Shown here piece after piece: positions 1 through 8,151 of a DNA stretch of 64,000 bases; position 1 is the first letter of the stretch; the number at the start of each line of letters is the position of its first letter. The notes below the pieces were generated by a model, which saw nothing but the letters and a program-made list of their open reading frames with translations, made no database searches and was not told the origin of the DNA. Source of the DNA: an uncultured Pseudomonadota bacterium (lineage in GTDB: Bacteria > Myxococcota_A > UBA796 > GCA-2862545); NCBI GenBank assembly GCA_913061235.1, contig CAJXTB010000003.1, positions 124,001 to 188,000 of the forward strand. Direction: 5' to 3'. The translations under genes were made by a program, and so were the position numbers.

Positions 1-1139
1 ATGGGGTGAAGGCAGCTGACCCGGCGGCAGACCTTGTTCGCCTCTTCATCATTGCAGGCCATGTGGAACATGTTTGCGGTGGGGCCGCCCAGGTCGCTAA
101 TAATCCCGTTGAACCCTTTGCGTTGCGGAAGCGCTTCCACTTCCCTCATCACGCTCTCGGTGCTCCGACTGGTGACGTCCTTGCCCTGGTGAATGGTCAG
201 TGCGCAGAAGCTACAGCCCCCGCTACAGCCACGGTTGACGGTCACGGAGCCCTGCATGGACTGAAGGGCGGCAATGGGCTGGCGGTAGCAAGGATGCGGC
301 TCGTAGGTGAACGGAAGCTCGTGCAAGCGGTCCATCTCGGCGGTGGTCAGCGGCACAGCCGGCGTGTTCTGCACGACGTGTCGCGAACCGTGAGCCTGCA
401 CAACAATCCGGCCGCAGTGCGGATTGGATTCTTTGTACATGACCTTGGTGACTTCGTTCATGGCATCACCGCTGGCCTTGCACTCAGCGAGGCTGGGCAC
501 CGTGATGACGTTTTCGCCTTCAGGAGGCGTCTCCTTTGCACCGAGCGAGTACGCGACTCCGGGAATGTCACGGCAGTCCTGCGGCGTTCCGCCGTCGCGA
601 AGCCTCTGCGCAATGGCTACGACAGGGTGCTCGCCCATGCCAAACACACACAGGTCCGCCTTGCTGTCGATGAGCATGCTGCCGCGAACCTTGTTCTGCC
701 AGAAGTCGTAGTGGGCCAACCGGCGCAGCGAGGCCTCAACACCACCAATCACAATTGGAACACCCTTGTGGGCTTGCCGTAGGCGCGACACGTAAGCAAT
801 CGTCGCCCGGTCAGGCCGTCCACCAATCGTGCCACCCGGTGTGTAGGCATCTTTGCTGCGCAAGCGCTTTGCGGCGGTGTACTTGTTGACCATGGTGTCC
901 ATGTTCCCGGCGGTCACGCCGAAGAACAGGTTGGGACGGCCCAGTGTGCGAAAGCTGTCGGGGTCTTCCCAGTCGGGCTGCGCAATGATGCCAACGCTGA
1001 AGCCATGGCTCTCTACCCAGCGTCCAATCGCAGACACACCCCAGCTCGGGTGGTCCACGTAGGCGTCTCCAGTGATGAGAATGATGTCGAGCGGCTTTCC
1101 GTTCGTTTCCTCAAGAGTCATCGGAAGGGGGCGTCGCAT
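1..1139 (-). CDS. ygiQ: YgiQ family radical SAM protein (3' end cut off by the window)
   Basis: The reading frame opens at an ATG at 1139 and runs off the left edge, giving 379 visible residues without a stop. It contains the radical SAM cluster signature CSGGCSFC (C305, C309, C312), preceded by the VTVNRGC stretch typical of the YgiQ/UPF0313 family; the N-terminus MRRPLPMTLEETNGKPLDII and the motif GVEASLRRLAHYDFW also match that family. YgiQ proteins bind a 4Fe-4S cluster and cleave S-adenosylmethionine; their substrate is not established. The gene lies 59 bp downstream of the DsbA-like gene and is probably the last member of the minus-strand redox cluster. The C-terminal half is missing only because the window ends. 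Confidence 0.9.
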   Translation of the reverse strand, partial: MRRPLPMTLEETNGKPLDIILITGDAYVDHPSWGVSAIGRWVESHGFSVGIIAQPDWEDPDSFRTLGRPNLFFGVTAGNMDTMVNKYTAAKRLRSKDAYTPGGTIGGRPDRATIAYVSRLRQAHKGVPIVIGGVEASLRRLAHYDFWQNKVRGSMLIDSKADLCVFGMGEHPVVAIAQRLRDGGTPQDCRDIPGVAYSLGAKETPPEGENVITVPSLAECKASGDAMNEVTKVMYKESNPHCGRIVVQAHGSRHVVQNTPAVPLTTAEMDRLHELPFTYEPHPCYRQPIAALQSMQGSVTVNRGCSGGCSFCALTIHQGKDVTSRSTESVMREVEALPQRKGFNGIISDLGGPTANMFHMACNDEEANKVCRRVSCLHP

Positions 1140-1198
1140 GCAAACCTCTGGTGGTTGTGGCGTGTAACGCTCCCGAGGGTTGCGTGGCTAAAACCAGT

Positions 1199-1891
1199 CT
1201 ATTCGATGGCGCAGCCGTCGCTGTCGCATGCAACTCCGTCCGAATTCTGGACCGGTACGACTCGCCGTTCAACGGCCTGTTTCATAGCCTGCACCAAGTT
1301 CTCCGGCGGATGGGCTCCCGATACAGCCACCGATTCTTCGAATACAAAGAACGGCACACCGGTCACACCGATTTGTTTGGCGAGCTGCAAGTCCGTGCGA
1401 ACGGCCTCCGCATACGCGTCAGTCTCCAACACGCGGCGGACCTGAGCTTCGTCTAGGCCCACATCTACGGCTAGACCTACAAGCGCCTCAGCCTTGCCCA
1501 CAGCAACCCCTTGCTCGAAGTAGCCGCTGAACAGACGCGCCTTGAGCGCATCCTGAAGACCGTGTTCTGCCGCAAAATGCAGCAAGCGATGGGCGTTGAA
1601 GGTGTTGCCCGGGCGAATCTTGGAGAAGTCGAAAGCCACGCCAACCTCGGCGCCGCGCTCGGACATCTGTTCAATCCAGCCCTGTGCTTCTTGGCGTGTC
1701 TTACCGTACTTGCTGGCCAGTTTCTGAACGTAGTCCCCTTCCACAACCTCTGGCGCAGACGGGTCCAGCTGAAAAGACCGCCAGCGAATCTCAACGGTTT
1801 CCCCATCAAAAGACTCAAGCGCCTTCAACAGGTTGCCACGTCCAACGGAACACCAGGGACACATCACGTCTGACCACACATCCACTCTCAT
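1199..1891 (-). CDS. DsbA/FrnE family thiol oxidoreductase
   Basis: This 230-residue protein starts with MRVDVWSDVMCPWC, placing a CPWC redox motif at C11-C14 right after the first beta strand, as in the cytoplasmic FrnE branch of the DsbA thioredoxin-fold family. The late motif GVTGVPFFVFEE contains the cis-proline loop (TGVP) expected for this fold. No signal peptide is visible, so it should act in the cytoplasm. I chose the ATG at 1891, which has GGAG seven bases upstream, over the GTG two codons earlier. The tail ends with two more cysteines (ACDSDGC). Neighbours are a GNAT-like gene upstream and ygiQ downstream, all on the same strand. Confidence 0.9.
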   Translation of the reverse strand: MRVDVWSDVMCPWCSVGRGNLLKALESFDGETVEIRWRSFQLDPSAPEVVEGDYVQKLASKYGKTRQEAQGWIEQMSERGAEVGVAFDFSKIRPGNTFNAHRLLHFAAEHGLQDALKARLFSGYFEQGVAVGKAEALVGLAVDVGLDEAQVRRVLETDAYAEAVRTDLQLAKQIGVTGVPFFVFEESVAVSGAHPPENLVQAMKQAVERRVVPVQNSDGVACDSDGCAIE

Positions 1892-1968
1892 CACCACTCC
1901 AACAGTTGCCGGTCGAACCTAGTCACCCGAGCACAAGCGTCAGGTCAGGGCTTGTCATGCCCGCAGGT

Positions 1969-2892
1969 CTACCCGCGAAGGTCAATGAACCACGACGTCT
2001 GAACGATGCGACGACCGCAGCGCAACGCCGTCTTGAGCGACGGCCGATTGCTCGCATGAATGGTCCCCCACAGCACATCCCGACCATGGTCGACCAACGT
2101 ATCGATAAGACGCCGCTGAACCGACGCCGCCCGTCGCTTTCCACGAATCGACGGCATCAAGAACAGTTCCATGACCTCGTAGCCATCTGCCAAGGCATGG
2201 GCGCTACGACGTGCTCCCATCCACCCACACCACTCGCTTCCTTGCCAGACACTGACCAACGCTCCAGTGGCCACGCAAGACTCTAGGTCCGAGCGGGTCG
2301 CCGGCCACACCTGCGCTCCTCGCGGCCCGACACGCTGTTTCCACTGTGAAAAGGCATGTTCAAACACCGGATACGCATCGAGGCTCACCGTGCGTCGTAC
2401 GTCTACAGACAGCTGTGTCCAAGGCTTGGGGCCCGCACGAAGCTGTTCCAGCTTTCCCAGTAGATGGTGCTGGTCCGCCACCGCTGCTGCATGAGGACGC
2501 CCATCACCAGGCCAGTACACGGACAGAGCAATCGGCTCAAACATCGCAAACTCAGCACGCAATGCAGACAGCGCACCAGGAGTCAGTGGCGCGTCTCCAA
2601 CCCAACCCACCACACGGACGAACGGAAAGGATGCATCTCCCCCTTTGAACCGAATTCCGGCAAAAACCGTGCCTGTTGGGGTGTTCACCCAGCGTGGCAG
2701 AAAGGCAGATGGCGGCAGCCGGAACTCCGGTCGGACCCGGGAAAACCGAATCCCGAACAGCTCATTTCCCGCCTCGTTGATCTCTGCAACAGCCCAGTTG
2801 AACAGACAGTCGCCGGCCCCGCGGGAAAGCGAGACCTCGCAGCGTTCAAACTCCGAGAGCGTCTGGGCAACAATGTCGTGAGCCGAGGGCAT
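1969..2892 (-). CDS. GNAT-type acetyltransferase-like protein
   Basis: This 307-residue protein has no motif that fixes its substrate. The C-terminal third looks like a GNAT fold: a strand with MELFLMPSIRGKRRAASVQR, where R/G-x-x-R residues would bind acyl-CoA pyrophosphate, followed by ASNRPSLKTALRCG, the usual Asn-rich helix of GNAT enzymes. The N-terminal two thirds are not recognised. It follows msrA by 12 bp and is probably cotranscribed with it. The start could also be the TTG two codons upstream. The acetyltransferase call is an inference from these two motifs; acceptor unknown. Confidence 0.65.
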   Translation of the reverse strand: MPSAHDIVAQTLSEFERCEVSLSRGAGDCLFNWAVAEINEAGNELFGIRFSRVRPEFRLPPSAFLPRWVNTPTGTVFAGIRFKGGDASFPFVRVVGWVGDAPLTPGALSALRAEFAMFEPIALSVYWPGDGRPHAAAVADQHHLLGKLEQLRAGPKPWTQLSVDVRRTVSLDAYPVFEHAFSQWKQRVGPRGAQVWPATRSDLESCVATGALVSVWQGSEWCGWMGARRSAHALADGYEVMELFLMPSIRGKRRAASVQRRLIDTLVDHGRDVLWGTIHASNRPSLKTALRCGRRIVQTSWFIDLRG

Positions 2893-2904
2893 CGTCAAAC
2901 GAAC

Positions 2905-3564
2905 CTAGTGTGCGACGACACTGCCCCACACGCGCTCCACTTGCCGGTCCCGCCCGCAGCCGGTCCGGTAGCGCAAATAGTGGCTTGCGTTCTTCTTGTA
3001 GTAGTCTTGGTGATACTCTTCAGCCGGCCAAAACGTTGCATCGTCGCGAATATCGGTGGCAATCGTCTGCCCCAGCTGCTCGGCATACTGGACCTTCTGC
3101 GCCTCTACAATGGCCCTCTCAGCGGGGTCACTCGTGAAGATGGCGGTCGTATACTGGTGGCCGCGGTCGCAGAACTGACCGTCCGCCTGGGTCGGGTCAA
3201 TGCTGTGCCAGAACCGCTCAGTGAGCGCCTCGTAGGTCACCACATCCGGGTTGTAGATGACCTGAACCACTTCAATATGCTCAGTCTGGTGACTGCTCAC
3301 TTGCTGGTAGGTCGGGTTGGACCGTTCTCCACCGGCGTACCCGCTGAGCACTTCCGTGACGCCTTCAAGCTTCTCCAGGTCGCTCTCAATGCACCAAAAA
3401 CACCCGCCCGCGACAACCGCAGTCTTGTGGCCTTCGGGCACAGCCGTCAGTGGAGCGTCCACCGCGACAGCGTCACCGGCGGTGCTCGGCTCACTCGCGT
3501 TGGTCGCATGGGGGGCACAAGCGGCAAGCGCCAACAACACGGCACTCATCAATGGAAAACGCAT
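2905..3564 (-). CDS. msrA: Peptide-methionine (S)-S-oxide reductase MsrA, lipoprotein form
   Basis: The enzyme reduces the S epimer of methionine sulfoxide. The catalytic motif GGCFWC is present at about residue 56, followed by the usual SGYAGGERSNPTYQQV, DQ/HIEVVQV and YHQDYY motifs. The protein is 219 residues long when started at the ATG at 3564, giving MRFPLMSAVLLALAAC, a signal peptide with an LAAC lipobox. A longer in-frame start at 3747 exists but would bury this signal inside msrB, so I rejected it. MsrA is therefore predicted to be anchored in the cell envelope. It sits four bases after msrB, so the two form a translationally close pair acting on oxidised envelope proteins. Confidence 0.95.
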   Translation of the reverse strand: MRFPLMSAVLLALAACAPHATNASEPSTAGDAVAVDAPLTAVPEGHKTAVVAGGCFWCIESDLEKLEGVTEVLSGYAGGERSNPTYQQVSSHQTEHIEVVQVIYNPDVVTYEALTERFWHSIDPTQADGQFCDRGHQYTTAIFTSDPAERAIVEAQKVQYAEQLGQTIATDIRDDATFWPAEEYHQDYYKKNASHYLRYRTGCGRDRQVERVWGSVVAH

Positions 3565-3568
3565 GAAC

Positions 3569-4150
3569 TTACTCACTTGCTGTGGGGACAGGGTAGCCGC
3601 CGAGGGCGACGGGCGGTGGCGATGGCAGCGCCGATGCTTGGGCGCGAGGCAGGAAGTCGAGCGATGCCGCATTGATGCAGAATCGCTGGCCTGTTGGACG
3701 AGGACCGTCATTGAACACATGCCCCAGATGACCACCGCATCGTCCACACACGTTCTCGGTGCGCCTCATGCCGTAGGCGCTGTCCACACGGTCCTCCACT
3801 CGTCCATCTGCAATCGGTTGGTAGAAACTTGGCCAGCCGGTTCCCGACTCAAACTTGGTCTCACTGTCGAAGAGCGGCAGACCGCATCCAGCGCAGGAGT
3901 ACACACCGTCTTCGTGGTTGCTGACGAGGTCACCCGTGCCGGCACGCTCGGTTCCCGCGCGGCGCAGAATGTTGTACTCATTCGCCGTCAGAAGCTGCTC
4001 CCACTCGGAGTCTGGAAGGGCCACGACGGTCTCGGTGACCGTGCGCGTGGACTCGGTGATTGGCTCACTCGCTTGTGCGCTGTCTTTGGCACCACAGGCA
4101 GCAAGTGCCGCCAGCGATACCACAGTGAACAAAAAGTTTCGTCGGTTCAT
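3569..4150 (-). CDS. msrB: Peptide-methionine (R)-S-oxide reductase MsrB, probable Tat lipoprotein
   Basis: MsrB reduces the R epimer of methionine sulfoxide and complements MsrA. The 193-residue product shows two zinc CxxC pairs (SCAGCG and VCGRCGGH), the core [11 protein letters not shown], and the catalytic segment [11 protein letters not shown] with the active cysteine. The N-terminus [20 protein letters not shown] carries a twin-arginine motif (RRNFL) and an LAAC lipobox, suggesting Tat export and lipid anchoring. The start at ATG 4150 is supported by GGAGGG a few bases upstream. It is the first gene of the minus-strand cluster msrB-msrA-GNAT-DsbA-ygiQ. Confidence 0.95.
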   Translation of the reverse strand: MNRRNFLFTVVSLAALAACGAKDSAQASEPITESTRTVTETVVALPDSEWEQLLTANEYNILRRAGTERAGTGDLVSNHEDGVYSCAGCGLPLFDSETKFESGTGWPSFYQPIADGRVEDRVDSAYGMRRTENVCGRCGGHLGHVFNDGPRPTGQRFCINAASLDFLPRAQASALPSPPPVALGGYPVPTASE

Positions 4151-4221
4151 CAAACCCTCCGGCAATGCTTACGCCAATCGTGGTCTACGGTTACCCCGAT
4201 GCTCTGCCACCAAGGAACACG

Positions 4222-5412
4222 ATGCGTCACGCCTTGCCCTGTCTTCTCTTGCTCGTCGCCTGCAAGAAGGATGCACAAGACACCGAAGAAACAGGCGAAC
4301 CGGACGGGACCGACCTCTCGACAGAAGTGGAGCCGGATACGGACCCACCGGTCGAACCGGAAGTTCGAAACGCCTTTTGCGGCGGAATTGAGCCGGCAGA
4401 TGCAGGCCCCATGGGCGGGCGGGTCACTCTGACGTTTGATGACGGTCCGGACGCCGAAGACACTGCCGAGCTTCTGGCCCTCCTCGACGCCGAGAACATC
4501 CCCGCGACGTTCTTCATTGTCGGACAACAGCTCGACGACCCCAGCAGCTGGCCTGCCGCAGAAGACATCGTTGAGAATCCTTTGTTTGAGCTGGCGAATC
4601 ACTCCTACGACCACGCCAATCTGGCTCGCTTGTCGCTTGGAGCTGTCGCCGACCAGATCGATGACACCGACGCCCTCATCGACACCTTCGGCCAGCAGAC
4701 CCAGTTTTTCCGCTTCCCCTTTGGCAGCAGCACCTGTGAGACCGCCGACTTGGTACGGGAGCGTGGTCACCGCATCACCGGCTGGCACATTGACACTGCC
4801 GACTGGTGTTACTCGGCCGTTGGCGTCGAAGGCGTCTGTCTTCAGGACGACTATTGGCGCGTTCCCACCGAATACGAAGCCGATATGCGGAGCTTTATCC
4901 TTGAACAAGCGGCACGGTACGACGGCGGAATCCTGCTGTTCCACGACATCCACGCATGGACTGTGGACAGCATGCCAGACATCATCGCCGACCTTCGCGG
5001 CGCTGGGTACACCTTCGTTCCCCTCACCGATCTGGACACGCATCCGAACCTGAATGCCGGAACACCGGACGATATCCCCTACTTGGGCGAAGCCTGTGAC
5101 ACCGCCAACGACCTGTGCTTCCACTCCGAATACTTCTCCTGGTGTGAGCCAACCGACCCCGACAACAGCGCTGTGACGACCGGCGTGTGCACCATGCCGT
5201 GCGAGGGACTGTGCCCTGACCGAGACGGTGCAGCCGGAACGTTCTGTGCCGAGACCTCTGCTGAATACGGTCAGTGCCTGGCCCGAAGCGGCGACATCAA
5301 CGAGCAGTGCACACTTGTCGCCGGGTCCGTTCCCACAGCGTATTCACGCTTCGTTGGGGATAGCAGTGCGAACGCCTCAACTGCCACGGTCTGCGCGCCG
5401 TCGTCCAACTGA
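4222..5412 (+). CDS. Polysaccharide deacetylase lipoprotein with a Cys-rich C-terminal extension
   Basis: NodB-type deacetylases remove acetyl groups from chitin-like or peptidoglycan sugars. All main motifs are visible: TLTFDDGPD (catalytic Asp and metal Asp), ELANHSYDHANL (HxxxxH metal site), FFRFPFGS, DTADW and LLFHDIH. The ATG at 4222 gives MRHALPCLLLLVACKK, a lipoprotein signal. The NodB domain covers roughly residues 70-280. It is followed by about 110 residues with around a dozen cysteines (for example GEACDTANDLC and CTMPCEGLC), probably a disulfide-rich module of unknown role. The gene is divergent from msrB with a 71-bp gap. Confidence 0.9.
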   Translation: MRHALPCLLLLVACKKDAQDTEETGEPDGTDLSTEVEPDTDPPVEPEVRNAFCGGIEPADAGPMGGRVTLTFDDGPDAEDTAELLALLDAENIPATFFIVGQQLDDPSSWPAAEDIVENPLFELANHSYDHANLARLSLGAVADQIDDTDALIDTFGQQTQFFRFPFGSSTCETADLVRERGHRITGWHIDTADWCYSAVGVEGVCLQDDYWRVPTEYEADMRSFILEQAARYDGGILLFHDIHAWTVDSMPDIIADLRGAGYTFVPLTDLDTHPNLNAGTPDDIPYLGEACDTANDLCFHSEYFSWCEPTDPDNSAVTTGVCTMPCEGLCPDRDGAAGTFCAETSAEYGQCLARSGDINEQCTLVAGSVPTAYSRFVGDSSANASTATVCAPSSN

Positions 5413-5484
5413 CGGTGCACTGACGCCAAGGCCGTACACAGCCAGCACCCATGGGCAACCTCGCCCACAGACTTGGATGCTGAC

Positions 5485-7209
5485 GTGTACACACGCCCTG
5501 TAGTGATTCTCTCCGCCCTACTCACCGCATGCCCCGGTCCCGTCGACACAGGCGACACCGGTGGTGAGGTCATCGACCCCAGCACCTGCACCGCTTGGAA
5601 TGCCGAGACGTCAGGCACGCTAGACGACGACTGCTACCGCTTATCAGACGGCGTGCGTGTCTCGAATGCCATTGTCCTTTCCGCCGGCACCGTCGTCGTC
5701 GCCGATGCCAACGCATCACTGACCATCGAAGGCAACGGCTCTTTGCGTACCAACGGCACACAAGCCGACCCGGTGCGATTCGAGGGCGTGAGCTCGGGAG
5801 CAGGAACATGGCGAGGCATCTCATTCTCCAATACCCCTAGCGGCGAGAACGTGCTGTCTTGGCTACAGATCGACGGTGCAGGCGGTCAAAACTGGAACGG
5901 TGCAGAGGGGAGCAGCGGTGCCCTGTTTGCCGACGGGGGCAGTCGTATTGCGGCAGACAACCTCACCATTACCAACTCCGCTGGCATCGGCATCACATGG
6001 TGGGACAACGACGTTGACGCAACACTCGACACCGTCACCATCTCTTCGACCGCCCAGGCCATGTCTGTTCACCTACGACACACCACAGACTTTTCGGGCG
6101 CGTTTTGGTTGGACGGGGACGACCCAACCGTCCATATCAGCAACGACACCTTAGACGATGACACGACCATGCCGGCCCTCGACTACACCATCGAAATCGG
6201 TCTGGACGTCGCCGCTGACCTGACCATTGAGCCAGGTGCGACGCTATCGTTTTCCGCGAATACCTCCGTCGTCATCGACGGCGGCAGCCTAAACGCCGAG
6301 GGTACGGCAGACGCGCCAATCACCCTACAGGGTCTCGAAGCGGTCAGCGGATACTGGTTAGGGGTCCGCCTTCAGACCAGTCCAAGCGCTAACAATGTGT
6401 GGACCCATGTCTCCATCCTGCACGGCGGTAGCCAGCCATGGAACGGGAACGATGACTCCGACGCCAGCGTATTCTTAGACAATGACAACATCCGCCTGAC
6501 GGTCACCGACAGCCGCATCGCTGACTCCGACGCTGCTGGTATTCGCATTGAGCTGGATGCCGTCAATGACGACGTCTCCTTCGAGCGTGTTGCCTTCGAC
6601 AATACCGAAGAACCCGTCAAAACAAGTCCTGCTGGCGTTGCGAGTCTGGGTGCCGACCTCACATTCTCGGGCAACGACGACACCGTGATTCGCGTGCTCG
6701 CTGGTGATCTTAACGAAGACGCAACCTGGCTCAACCATGGCATCGACTACGCGTTGCCGGTCGGAATGGACGTATACGCTGATCTGACCTTGTCTCCCGG
6801 TAGCCAGCTACGCTTCGGCCCAGGTGCACGTCTGCGCATTAGCGATGCCATTTCGGGCGGGGTGCTCATTGCCGACGCCGAGGGCGGCGACCCCATCCTC
6901 TTCTCGGGTATGGAACAGACCCCAGGATACTGGCTCGGCATCTCGCTGAACACCGCTACCGGCTCCAACGTGCTTCACAATACGCGTATCGAGTACGCAG
7001 GTTCCAACTCATGGAATGGCAACCCCGACAATATTGGCGCACTGTTCCTGCAAAGCGGAAGCCGCCTAGAGCTGCGCGACACAACGTTCGCGAACAACTT
7101 GGGCGATAGCGACGTGCTCGTCGCCGGTGCCTCCACCGTCATCAGCGGCTGTACCAACATCACCGGGACCTTCCGAGGTGATGCTCAGGCCACGTTCTGC
7201 ACACAATAG
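5485..7209 (+). CDS. Beta-helix-like repeat lipoprotein
   Basis: A 574-residue secreted protein, started here at GTG 5485 so that MYTRPVVILSALLTAC forms a lipobox; a TTG four codons earlier is the alternative. After the cysteine comes an Asp/Thr/Gly linker (PGPVDTGDTGG). The rest is built of three long internal repeats, each containing TIEG/TIEPGA...L, then YWLG[VI][RS]L (TWRGISF in the first), then WNG. The aromatic signature codons begin at 5806, 6352 and 6928, so the units are about 182 and 192 residues apart. The pattern of N/T/D-rich beta strands suggests a right-handed parallel beta-helix on the cell surface. No enzyme motif is seen. Confidence 0.75.
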   Translation: MYTRPVVILSALLTACPGPVDTGDTGGEVIDPSTCTAWNAETSGTLDDDCYRLSDGVRVSNAIVLSAGTVVVADANASLTIEGNGSLRTNGTQADPVRFEGVSSGAGTWRGISFSNTPSGENVLSWLQIDGAGGQNWNGAEGSSGALFADGGSRIAADNLTITNSAGIGITWWDNDVDATLDTVTISSTAQAMSVHLRHTTDFSGAFWLDGDDPTVHISNDTLDDDTTMPALDYTIEIGLDVAADLTIEPGATLSFSANTSVVIDGGSLNAEGTADAPITLQGLEAVSGYWLGVRLQTSPSANNVWTHVSILHGGSQPWNGNDDSDASVFLDNDNIRLTVTDSRIADSDAAGIRIELDAVNDDVSFERVAFDNTEEPVKTSPAGVASLGADLTFSGNDDTVIRVLAGDLNEDATWLNHGIDYALPVGMDVYADLTLSPGSQLRFGPGARLRISDAISGGVLIADAEGGDPILFSGMEQTPGYWLGISLNTATGSNVLHNTRIEYAGSNSWNGNPDNIGALFLQSGSRLELRDTTFANNLGDSDVLVAGASTVISGCTNITGTFRGDAQATFCTQ

Positions 7210-7234
7210 CTTCGACAGCGCTGCTTGCTGATGC

Positions 7235-7603
7235 CTAGTCAGCCCGGGACGACGCCCCATCGTCCCAGGCCCACTCAGCTCCCAGCGCCACAACACCGCT
7301 CAGTCCGTAAAAAGCGATGTCCCACGGATCAAAGGTCGAGCCCAAGGTGAGGTGCCACAGCCAGTGGCTGTCACGGTCGACAAGACCGAGCAGCTGAATG
7401 CACTCGGCGAGCACGCCGAGGACAAGAACCACTGCAATCCGAATGCGGGGTGTCCACAGGCGGACCGAGGCGAAGAGTGCCGTGATCAGCACGACGATGA
7501 GCACATCTCCGCCAGAACTACGTACCGGTCCACTGCCCCATCGAAACAGAGCAAGCCCTGCTACAAGCGTCACCGCTGCACACACTAGCGCCCGCTTGTT
7601 CAT
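7235..7603 (-). CDS. DUF2809-like small membrane protein
   Basis: This 122-residue protein begins MNKRALVCAAVTLVAGLALF and has about four hydrophobic segments: near residues 5-22, 32-48, 53-72 and 95-112. The pattern with a central AECIQLL helix and the conserved TLGSTFDPWDIAFYGLSG segment matches the DUF2809 family of small integral membrane proteins, whose function is unknown. I chose the ATG at 7603 because the longer version adds a basic, non-hydrophobic leader. It converges on the beta-helix gene with a 25-bp gap. Confidence 0.7.
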   Translation of the reverse strand: MNKRALVCAAVTLVAGLALFRWGSGPVRSSGGDVLIVVLITALFASVRLWTPRIRIAVVLVLGVLAECIQLLGLVDRDSHWLWHLTLGSTFDPWDIAFYGLSGVVALGAEWAWDDGASSRAD

Positions 7604-7828
7604 CGTTCGTATCCCTCGCGGGACTGCATAACGAAGCCACGGCAAGCGCCCCATTCCCTACACAAACAGCAAATCCGTCCACCAGCTCTTCCCAGCCAGT
7701 GGACGGTGCACGGACGCTGCTCACAAAGGCGAGGTTTCGTCCATAGAAGATGTAGAAAGTGCATAGATGACGAGGGACCTGAACTTCTGAGGCCCAGTGG
7801 TGTTGCGGGGAATCTCGGTGATTCGGGA

Positions 7829-7857
7829 GGTCAGACATCAGACGTCAGATGTCAGAG
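7829..7857. repeat. Heptamer tract, TCAGAYR-like units
   Basis: Four imperfect 7-base units of the form TCAGACA, TCAGACG, TCAGATG, TCAGAG follow each other. The last bases, GATGTCAGAG, recur as the reverse complement at the tract starting at 8071, so the two tracts are inverted relative to each other. Confidence 0.75.
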
Positions 7858-8070
7858 CAGGCGCCCTCCGGCGCCGGCGTCTCGGGCCCGGGCTGTGGGA
7901 GTCCCAGCGCTGGGGGGCAGCGGATGGGCAAAAGACGCCGAACTGGAACGGTTTTCGCGTTGTCGAGCCGTTCTCCAAGCGAAACACTTCCGCGCAAAAA
8001 ACAACCGAATCACAACGGCCTACGACCTCACCGACACACTCCGCAAACGCAGCCCGCGCAAGCGCGGTTG

Positions 8071-8099
8071 CTCTGACCTCTGACCTCTGACCTCTGACA
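8071..8099. repeat. Heptamer tract, (CTCTGAC)4
   Basis: Four exact copies of CTCTGAC in tandem. Read on the other strand this is GTCAGAG, the unit that ends the tract at 7829-7857, so the two tracts bound about 210 bases as inverted copies. Confidence 0.85.
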
Positions 8100-8122
8100 T
8101 CAAAACTGCCGAATTCTTCGCA

Positions 8123-8145
8123 AGCTCACAGCTCACAGCTCACAG
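8123..8145. repeat. Heptamer tract, (AGCTCAC)3
   Basis: Three copies of AGCTCAC in tandem, ending seven bases from the flgE stop codon. The 7-base period is the same as in the two neighbouring tracts but the unit differs. Confidence 0.8.
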
Positions 8146-8151
8146 TCTCGA

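Larger units (their letters stand above)
7604..8151. other. Gene-free gap with short tandem repeats
   Basis: About 550 bases between the DUF2809 start and the flgE stop. Candidate reading frames here have poor protein character. The segment holds three small heptamer repeat tracts, listed separately, and otherwise nothing I can support. Confidence 0.7.

Noticed and set aside
2464-3675. 403-codon plus-strand frame across msrA and the GNAT gene
   Set aside because: It is opposite to msrA with its GCFWC motif and has no start context or protein-like composition.
4150-5124. 324-codon frame antisense to the deacetylase
   Set aside because: The plus strand has a full NodB domain with lipobox; the antisense frame has no motif.
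8071-8145. Possible CRISPR array
   Set aside because: The units are seven bases with no spacers; they are simple tandem repeats.
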